From NCBI GenBank assembly GCA_021300175.1, contig JAJTIC010000030.1:1-55175 (forward strand): a stretch of 55,175 nt of DNA. The letters are read 5' to 3'. The notes beneath the pieces were generated by a model. The model made no database searches. It worked only from the letters and a program-made list of their open reading frames with translations, and was not told the DNA's origin. Position numbers and translations under genes: made by a program. Below, in pieces: positions 49,530 to 55,175 of this stretch; within the stretch, counting starts at the first letter, position 1, and each line of letters begins with the position of its first letter. Source of the DNA: Pseudomonadota bacterium. Its GTDB lineage: Bacteria; Bdellovibrionota; Bdellovibrionia; Bdellovibrionales; Bdellovibrionaceae.

Positions 49530-50337
49530 CTGCTTCCTCGATGAGATCTTGTTCGTGGGGTGAATGGGCTGGCAAGTAAACATTGGCACGAATGCGCTTG
49601 TTCTTACCAAAATTCAAAACCCCAAAAATAGCTCCCAGAACAGCATAAGTTAAAAACAGGACGAACAAATGAACTTCCGGTCGATAGGCAACCACAAGTA
49701 ATACTAAAACCCCAATAACGAGGTACATAAACGGCAAACGCTCTTTCAAATCCAAATCTTTGAAACTGCGGTAGCGAAAAGTACTTACCATAACAAGTGC
49801 GAGCAAAAACGTCATCGCGAGCAGCCCAACATTCCCGCTAGCATCATAACCGAGATCATTGAAAGCCAAGACCGAAGAAGCGACGATCCCTGCTGCCATC
49901 GGGATCGGCAAACCTTGGAAATAAGCTTTTTCCACCACGTGCGCTTGAACGTTAAATCGAGCGAGCCTCAATGCCCCGCAAGCACAGAAAAGAAAACTTG
50001 CTAACCATCCCAAACGCCCAAAAGGCTGCAAGGCCCATAGGTAAAGCAGAACTGCTGGTGCCATCCCGAAACTCAAGACATCCGAAAGCGAATCGTACTC
50101 TGCACCAAACTTCGAAGTGGAACGAGTGAGCCTTGCCAATCGCCCATCCATCAAATCAAAAACAGCTGCGATCACGATCGAGTAAGCAGCCATCAAAAAA
50201 TCACCTTTGATTGCCATGATGATGCCGTAGAATCCAAAGAACATGTTTCCTGTTGTGATTAAATTCGGCAAAATATAAATGTGAATAGCTAGCTTCTTTT
50301 GGGGCTCGGAACTGTCGATTTCTTGAGTTGTTGCCAT
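49507..50337 (-). CDS. pssA: CDP-diacylglycerol--serine O-phosphatidyltransferase
   Basis: A 276-residue inner membrane enzyme making phosphatidylserine, precursor of phosphatidylethanolamine. The CDP-alcohol phosphotransferase motif is complete near residues 62-87: DLMDGRLAR, eight residues, then GAEYDSLSD. About eight hydrophobic segments surround it. The N-terminal 15 and C-terminal 35 residues are polar. It follows the dolichol-kinase-like gene by 25 bases. Confidence 0.95.
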   Translation of the reverse strand: MATTQEIDSSEPQKKLAIHIYILPNLITTGNMFFGFYGIIMAIKGDFLMAAYSIVIAAVFDLMDGRLARLTRSTSKFGAEYDSLSDVLSFGMAPAVLLYLWALQPFGRLGWLASFLFCACGALRLARFNVQAHVVEKAYFQGLPIPMAAGIVASSVLAFNDLGYDASGNVGLLAMTFLLALVMVSTFRYRSFKDLDLKERLPFMYLVIGVLVLLVVAYRPEVHLFVLFLTYAVLGAIFGVLNFGKNKRIRANVYLPAHSPHEQDLIEEADDAPKKT

Positions 50338-50362
50338 AGATCCTCTTCAATTTTTGGTAAAT

Positions 50363-51031
50363 TTAATAAGCTGCAAAAGCTCCAAATAGAGAAAACACCA
50401 ACCAAAGCGCTGATGCACTCAAGACCGGTAAGGTCAAATTGTCATCCAATTTCCAGATGGGTATCAATTCTGCGAGTGCACCGATAAGTCCGCCAATAAG
50501 GCTGACGATCAACAGTCGTTCGAGCAGGAGCCCGTTAAAACTCAAGAAGAGATAAGTGACAATGGCACAAACCGAGAAAGCTGCCAAGGAGCCCTGCAAA
50601 CTCTTTTCACCAAAAATTTTGTCTTTGCCAAAGCGAATTCCAAAATAGCTCGCAATAGGATCTGCAAAAGCCAGAAAGAGAAGGGTCAGCAATACCACGT
50701 CACGCGGAAATAAGTATACAACGATCATGGTTCCTGTGACCAAGTAAGTTGTCCCTGCGAGCTTATTGACTTCACTTCGCCGCATGATCGGTTTAAACAG
50801 CAAAATCATGAGATCATTGAGAGCCTTTGATCTTTGTCTTGCAAAATCCAAAGGAACAAAAAGAAAGAACGAGACTGTTAAAATCGTCAGCGACCAGGTT
50901 TCAGGAGCATAAGCATAAAAAGCTGCCATGCTGGAAACGGCAACGATGTGCCAAATCTTTCGAGCCAAGTGCAAGTCAGATTTTCGTTTTAGGTCCACAT
51001 CCAAATCCGCAGTTTTTACAGTGTTTTCCAT
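50363..51031 (-). CDS. Dolichol-kinase/SEC59-like membrane protein
   Basis: A 222-residue membrane protein of the family that includes CTP-dependent diacylglycerol and polyprenol kinases. LARKIWHIVAVSSMAAFYAY near 23-42, FADPIASYFGIRFGKDKIFG near 122-141, EKSLQGSLAAF near 142-152, and LAELIP with DDNLTLPVLSA near 191-207 are family blocks. It would phosphorylate a lipid, but the substrate is not known. I choose ATG 51031; GTG 51046 would add five residues. It heads the operon with pssA and asd, suggesting a role in phospholipid recycling. Confidence 0.82.
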   Translation of the reverse strand: MENTVKTADLDVDLKRKSDLHLARKIWHIVAVSSMAAFYAYAPETWSLTILTVSFFLFVPLDFARQRSKALNDLMILLFKPIMRRSEVNKLAGTTYLVTGTMIVVYLFPRDVVLLTLLFLAFADPIASYFGIRFGKDKIFGEKSLQGSLAAFSVCAIVTYLFLSFNGLLLERLLIVSLIGGLIGALAELIPIWKLDDNLTLPVLSASALWLVFSLFGAFAAY

Positions 51032-51262
51032 AGTTTGTGCTGGCACCTTAACTGTCCTTTTTTGTCCTTACAAGCATTTCAGCCATACATTGTAACCTAT
51101 TGAAATTAATAAGTTTTTTTATTAAGCAAGGCGGCACTGCTGAAAAGCTCTACAGGCCTCCCCGGAAGGCCCCGCGCCCCCCCAGATAGGTCATTAATAA
51201 TCCTTTAATTTCATATATTTACAAGCCCACCCCTGGCGAGAATGTTGCAGTATCTAGGTCTG

Positions 51263-52069
51263 ATGAAGGGTTTTTTCTCGGGCCTTTTGGCCACTCTGAT
51301 GTTGGGATCCATGGCTTTCGCGCAGTCGAGGGATTGGGAAGGCTATACCCAAGATGTGTCCGCTGAGAGATCTCAGAGATTTTATGAAATCTATCTTTTC
51401 TCTTATCGGCCGGCTCAAGCCGCCGATTTGAGCCAGAAAATTTTTAACCCGCTGACTTCGGAGTTTAAACTCAAGTATCGAGAGACCTTCGGACAAGTGG
51501 ATGCCGAAAGTATCAGCTACCAACCGGCCAATTTTGGAATGCTTGAATCATTCAAAGGCTATAACACAGCCGTGGAAGCGGAAAATAAAAAACGAAAATC
51601 TTTTGCCGAATACATGACCAAACGACTCTTCGAGCATCACGTCGATAATTACTTTAAAAACGATCCTACAATGAGACCTGTTTACGAAACGAAAGAAAAA
51701 CTCAGCAATATCAACGTCCAAGTGAATCAAAGTTTCAAATTCAACTTTCGGTATAATTTGTCCAATAATACTTTGGATATTAACACTTTAAACCCTTGGG
51801 TGGATTCAAAAGTCACTTTGGAAATGAATCCACGGTCCTTCGGCCCATCAACACCGCTCGAAGAAAGAGTGTGGATTGGAAAAACATTTTTTCGCAAATG
51901 GAGATTGCAATCCAATGTTGCCAATAAAGACGGTGTGATTAAAATTGAAAGCATCCATTGGTTGCAAGCTCGCTGGACAACTTCGATGGGATACCAAGAC
52001 ACTTTTAAAGAAGTCGGTCTTACGACAAGACAGCGGATTTACTATCTCAGGGCACAGAATTCATTTTAG
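51263..52069 (+). CDS. Exported protein of unknown function
   Basis: A 268-residue protein. Residues 1-21 are a signal peptide (GLLATLMLGSMAFA). The mature part is rich in Tyr, Phe, Asn and Gln, with a beta-rich second half (FKFNFRYNLSNNTLDINT; FFRKWRLQSN), possibly a periplasmic or outer-membrane protein. I do not recognise it. I choose ATG 51263, since it gives the compact signal peptide and has AGG upstream; ATG 51242 would add seven residues. It ends in a 4-base overlap with the convergent gene. Confidence 0.7.
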   Translation: MKGFFSGLLATLMLGSMAFAQSRDWEGYTQDVSAERSQRFYEIYLFSYRPAQAADLSQKIFNPLTSEFKLKYRETFGQVDAESISYQPANFGMLESFKGYNTAVEAENKKRKSFAEYMTKRLFEHHVDNYFKNDPTMRPVYETKEKLSNINVQVNQSFKFNFRYNLSNNTLDINTLNPWVDSKVTLEMNPRSFGPSTPLEERVWIGKTFFRKWRLQSNVANKDGVIKIESIHWLQARWTTSMGYQDTFKEVGLTTRQRIYYLRAQNSF

Positions 52070-52575
52070 TTTTTGGTAGATGCAGGAGAGCGACGCTGAA
52101 TGGTCAATTTCTTTTCAAATGTAGAACCATCGGCAGCGGTCCCTTTGATCAAGAAAAGATTTTCCCCATCAGCAAGATCAATGTAATCAGTTGTGACTTT
52201 TTCCTGTTTTAAAAAAACCACAGAAGCAGTGAATCCATTAGTTATATTCGTGATCTCAAGTTCTTTTAAAGATGCGCCTTGACCACACTTGGAGCGAACA
52301 AGACGCAAGTGAGTGGCATCGATGGACTCGGGTAACTCGTAGTTACAGCCCAAGTCAGCAGTCACATTCTGTCCGAGAGCCTTGACGGCTTCAGTCGCAC
52401 TTTCTGTTGGGCCAACACTGGCTGGCTGACGTCCCTGAGTAGCTTGGTTTTGTTCCTTTTGCGGCTCTGAAACGATAGACCAAGTGGTGGGAATAGAAAG
52501 CAAAGTCACAAATACAAAAGTGACCTTTAGAAACTGTTGCTCAAGATTTTTGAGTTCTTTATGTGACTGAGCCAT
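52066..52575 (-). CDS. Single-pass inner membrane protein downstream of exbD
   Basis: A 169-residue protein with one membrane segment (residues 17-36) and a periplasmic part, the topology of TonB or TolA without recognised TonB sequence. Residues 38-70 are Gln/Pro-rich and probably flexible. Residues 75-160 look beta-rich, with two Cys at about 78 and 98 that could pair. It lies 96 bases after exbD on the same strand. Coupling to ExbB/ExbD is a context inference, and an independent promoter in the gap is possible. Confidence 0.6.
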   Translation of the reverse strand: MAQSHKELKNLEQQFLKVTFVFVTLLSIPTTWSIVSEPQKEQNQATQGRQPASVGPTESATEAVKALGQNVTADLGCNYELPESIDATHLRLVRSKCGQGASLKELEITNITNGFTASVVFLKQEKVTTDYIDLADGENLFLIKGTAADGSTFEKKLTIQRRSPASTKN

Positions 52576-52671
52576 GCCCTAAGACATCGGCAGTATTTTG
52601 ACGCGACTAAAGACGTGCCATATTGAGACAAGCCTTTGAGAGAGTTTGAAATCAATTTCTCGGACAAAAGA

Positions 52672-53079
52672 CTAGGGCTTTTCGATACTGATCGCGAACT
52701 TTTTGACTCCGACGGACTTAATCACATCCATGATCCCGACCACGGTCCCGTGCGGAACATCTTTATCTGCAGAAATCACCGCTTGGATTTCAGGGTTTTT
52801 AGCAAGCTCTTCAGTCGCCTTAGCTCGCAACTGATCTGAAGTACTTGGGTTTCCGTTCATAATGACTTGGCCATCCTTGGTCAAAGTGATGTTGAGCTGA
52901 CTCGGTACCGTTTGATCTGACGAAGCTGCTTTCGGCAAGTTCACATTGATCGAAGGTTTAATAAACATCGGAGCTGTCACCATGAAGATAATCAAAACCA
53001 CTAAAATGATATCGACCAAGGGAACGACATTGATCTCTGAGATCGAATCCTCATGGTCCGAATGAGATTTCATCGCCAT
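52672..53079 (-). CDS. exbD: ExbD/TolR-type proton-channel subunit
   Basis: A 135-residue single-span inner membrane protein. SEINVVPLVDIILVVLIIFM near 13-32 contains the conserved Asp that carries protons, followed by MVTAPMF. The periplasmic part has VISADKDVPHGTVVGIMDVI near 98-117, as in ExbD and TolR. I choose ATG 53079, just after the exbB stop. Together with ExbB it drives an outer membrane or envelope process through a TonB- or TolA-like partner not identified here. Confidence 0.93.
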   Translation of the reverse strand: MAMKSHSDHEDSISEINVVPLVDIILVVLIIFMVTAPMFIKPSINVNLPKAASSDQTVPSQLNITLTKDGQVIMNGNPSTSDQLRAKATEELAKNPEIQAVISADKDVPHGTVVGIMDVIKSVGVKKFAISIEKP

Positions 53080-53080
53080 T

Positions 53081-53710
53081 TTATAAACCCTTTTTCTTAG
53101 CATAAGCTACGCAGAGTTCCTTCACAGAGTCCAAACTCTGCATAACTCCCCTTACTTGCCTCTGGAAATAGTTGTAAGCGATCACAGCAGGGATTGCGAC
53201 AAACAAGCCCGCAGCTGTTGCGACAAGGGCCAATGAGATCCCTTCCATCACGGTTTGCTGACCCGCCTCTGGGCTCTGAGCAAGATCGTTGAATGCTTTC
53301 ATAATTCCAAGAACTGTTCCTAATAAGCCGATGTAGGGAGCATTTGATCCCACCGTTGCGAGAAAGCTCAAATACTTTTCAAGCTCTGGTCGCTCTGTCA
53401 GGGCAAAAACATTGAAAACCTCTTCAAGTCCCTTCGAACCCGATTCTTTGATGTGCTTGAGAGCAAAGTTCAAAGCCCTGCCCTCGACTGTTGACGGATC
53501 TTTGGAAAGCTCTTCCACATCCGCAACACTATGACTTTGGAGTGCGAGTTTAATCCGATTTCTGGTCGCTAAAGAGTTCTGTGAAATTTTTCTCAAAGAA
53601 ACCCAACGCTCCAGAATCATTCCGATGGAGACAATACTCAAAAGGACAAGAATCCAAAGAACAACTTGATCAGCAACATGGGCTACAGCAAAAATGCGTT
53701 CTGTTAACAT
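53081..53710 (-). CDS. exbB: MotA/TolQ/ExbB-type proton channel protein
   Basis: A 209-residue inner membrane protein with three membrane segments (near 13-33, 117-140 and 155-180). NAPYIGLLGTVLGIMKAFND near 116-135 and LALVATAAGLFVAIPAVIAY near 156-175 are the family core. The proximity and order with exbD identify it as the ExbB or TolQ type rather than flagellar MotA. ATG start; a divergent 66-base gap separates it from the sulfatase-like gene. Confidence 0.92.
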   Translation of the reverse strand: MLTERIFAVAHVADQVVLWILVLLSIVSIGMILERWVSLRKISQNSLATRNRIKLALQSHSVADVEELSKDPSTVEGRALNFALKHIKESGSKGLEEVFNVFALTERPELEKYLSFLATVGSNAPYIGLLGTVLGIMKAFNDLAQSPEAGQQTVMEGISLALVATAAGLFVAIPAVIAYNYFQRQVRGVMQSLDSVKELCVAYAKKKGL

Positions 53711-53776
53711 AGTTTTACCTCTCGACTGACAGATTATCCCTAGATATATTCAAAACGGTCAAGAAAGGACCTACAA

Positions 53777-55175
53777 ATGAGAGACTTCGCCCTCTACAGA
53801 GTATTGATTTGGACTTTTGTGGGGCTTTGTCTCTGCGCCTGCCAAGGGCAAAAGAGCAAACCTGTTTCGTTTCTCATCATCGCCGTGGACGACCTCGGCT
53901 TCAACGAAAGTTACTGTGCTAACCAAGGCCAGGAGCCCGCGCAAGCTCTGGAAATTTTATGTGCCGAGAGCATTCGATTCACTCATGCTTTCACGTCTTC
54001 AACGATGACAGTGCCGGCGATGGCATCCTTGCTGACGGGACTTTACCCTTTTGAAAGCCAGGTGCGCACCAATGCAGATTCCCTGAAAATGCACTATTAC
54101 ACTCCTGCTGAAGCCGTTCGAGCTTTAGGATATCGAACTTCTTTCTTCTCGGGGGGCGCACCGCTGCTGCGAATGTCAGGACTGAATCAAGGATTTGAAC
54201 TATTTGAAGATAGTTTCAATCCTCAAACTGGTCTCAGGCCTTTTGATGAGACGCTTTCACTGTTTTTAGATTGGCTCTCTACCGAGAATCCTTCGCAAGC
54301 TTTCTTCTCAGTGCTCTATGTGCCAGATCTGTTGCATAAAAATCGTCAAACTTACAACAACTTGGGAGAATCTCGGACCAAATCCTATGAATCTCAAATC
54401 GAAGAATTTGATGAAAATATGTCTCACCTGATGAAAACAATGAAGTCTAAAGGACAGTGGGATAACACGATGGTGATCCTCGCAGGACTGTCGGCCCCAG
54501 GCCATGTTTTTCGAGACAAAGAATTCAGACAAACACAGATCCTTGCCGAGCGCTCTCAAGTGACTTTGATGATCAAACCTCCTTCAAAGCCGAGAGATGA
54601 GTCTATCCACTGGTCCATTGATGAAAACTACAGCCTTGTGGATGTGGGATTCACCCTTTCAAAAATCTTAAAAATCAAACTTGCTGAAAGTCCTGACTTC
54701 AAAAAAATCTCTTTTGAACGCTTTCTCAAGTCAGCTCAGAGCAGTGGCCAAGATCAACGATGGATCATGACCGAAAATCCGTGGATGAATTGGATTTATC
54801 AAACGGAAGTTCGAAGAACTCTTCGCCGAGGACATATGGTTTATCTCGCAGATCGTAAAGGTCTTATCTACAACTCTTTGTTAGACCGTTTCGAAGTTTC
54901 TCCTTATTCCACCTCAGAGCCGAGCGTCGCCGAATTCACTAAGAGTGCCGAGAAATTATTTGAAGCTAACTTTTGGAAGAGCACTGTGAACTTACCTTTG
55001 CAGGAACTAAGGGGCCTGTCAAATCTTCAAGCCCAAGTCGGCACCTTAAATCTTGTGCAAAACCCGGTGGGATTTATTGAGAGACTTTTGGCCCTTAAAT
55101 CTGAGATTAGTTGGGCCCCTTTGATTTTAGCTCCCTGTCGCCCAGAGCTGAAATGCCCCGATTCGTTGGTGGAAG
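53777..55175 (+). CDS. Sulfatase-fold lipoprotein with altered active site (3' partial)
   Basis: At least 466 residues, running off the right edge without a stop. Residues 1-22 are a lipoprotein signal (LCLCAC, Cys22). IIAVDDLGF at 34-42 holds the metal-binding Asp pair of sulfatases. The C/S-x-P-S-R site reads T78-V-P-A-M before ASLLTGLYP, so Thr may be the nucleophile, as in phosphoethanolamine or phosphoglycerol transferases. The usual DHG site reads GLSAPGH, so a ligand may be missing. AAAGGA lies about 8 bases before the ATG. The substrate is unknown. Confidence 0.8.
   Translation, partial: MRDFALYRVLIWTFVGLCLCACQGQKSKPVSFLIIAVDDLGFNESYCANQGQEPAQALEILCAESIRFTHAFTSSTMTVPAMASLLTGLYPFESQVRTNADSLKMHYYTPAEAVRALGYRTSFFSGGAPLLRMSGLNQGFELFEDSFNPQTGLRPFDETLSLFLDWLSTENPSQAFFSVLYVPDLLHKNRQTYNNLGESRTKSYESQIEEFDENMSHLMKTMKSKGQWDNTMVILAGLSAPGHVFRDKEFRQTQILAERSQVTLMIKPPSKPRDESIHWSIDENYSLVDVGFTLSKILKIKLAESPDFKKISFERFLKSAQSSGQDQRWIMTENPWMNWIYQTEVRRTLRRGHMVYLADRKGLIYNSLLDRFEVSPYSTSEPSVAEFTKSAEKLFEANFWKSTVNLPLQELRGLSNLQAQVGTLNLVQNPVGFIERLLALKSEISWAPLILAPCRPELKCPDSLVE

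Noticed and set aside
51047-51241. 195-base spacer with a GC-rich block, checked for 6S RNA or another structured RNA
   Set aside because: Only a small GGCCT-AGGCC hairpin and AT-rich promoter-like runs are seen; no recognised RNA fold.
1-55175. tRNA, rRNA, CRISPR arrays, transposons, prophage or toxin-antitoxin modules
   Set aside because: No T-loop patterns, regularly spaced repeats, transposase-like or integrase-like proteins were found by reading.

Overview
The window reads as ordinary bacterial chromosome, roughly mid-40s to 50% GC and densely packed. Frequent ATGA, GTGA and TAATG overlaps mark long operons. A Gram-negative flagellum with L and P rings (FlgH, FlgI, FlgA), an RND pump, ExbB/ExbD, many secreted or lipoprotein genes, a full menaquinone gene set and the CsrA-FliW pair together point to a motile, respiring delta-type proteobacterium. 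Bdellovibrionota (Bdellovibrio and relatives) is my best guess; it is inferred from gene content and protein style, not from a database search. I see no tRNA, rRNA, insertion sequence, prophage or CRISPR array.

Layout. 1-1977 (+): end of an unidentified gene, ddl, an XRE regulator and a small zinc-ribbon protein. 1994-3292 (-): an aldehyde-dehydrogenase-fold protein without the catalytic Cys. 3316-10766 (-): a long run that appears to be one operon ending at a strong terminator: polyprenyl diphosphate synthase, a UbiA-family protein, rsmJ, a membrane protein, a SpoIIE-type phosphatase, citrate synthase, a PilZ protein, a HIT protein, a TrmN6-like methyltransferase and an unlisted 36-residue protein. 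10865-17714: menaquinone biosynthesis (menI-like thioesterase, menE, menC, menA, menB) interleaved with a YkgJ-like protein, rmuC and an unknown. 17711-28379 (-): flagellar gene run flgF-flgG-flgA-flgH-flgI-(ORF)-flgJ-flgM-flgN-flgK-flgL-csrA-fliW, continuing by 4-bp overlaps into an E2-like acyltransferase and menB. A textbook sigma-54 promoter lies in front of flgF, and the csrA leader carries a near-consensus CsrA site.

28598-37807: lytic transglycosylase, aspartate kinase, a Cys/Gly-rich secreted protein, glutathione peroxidase, a PepF-type peptidase and an RND pump. 37920-45287: pgpA-cinA-recA (with an 18-bp inverted repeat before recA), a small secreted protein, recX-alaS, a lipoprotein, and rplM-rpsI. 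45415-55175: truA, a barrel-like outer membrane protein overlapping a CFI-box C-terminal protein, asd-pssA-dolichol-kinase-like genes, two unknown exported proteins, exbB-exbD, and a sulfatase-fold lipoprotein that runs off the end.

How genes work together: MenC, MenE, MenB, a MenI-like thioesterase and MenA cover most of menaquinone synthesis, with the polyprenyl synthase as a likely source of the tail. LysC and Asd give aspartate semialdehyde. PssA, PgpA and the dolichol-kinase-like protein belong to phospholipid metabolism. CsrA and FliW are the known partner switch that times flagellin synthesis. No single region is an obvious new system. The most useful new signals are the csrA leader, the 36-residue protein, the recA inverted repeat, the shared TCTCA-N3-TGAGA repeats, and several proteins that keep a fold but have lost catalytic residues.
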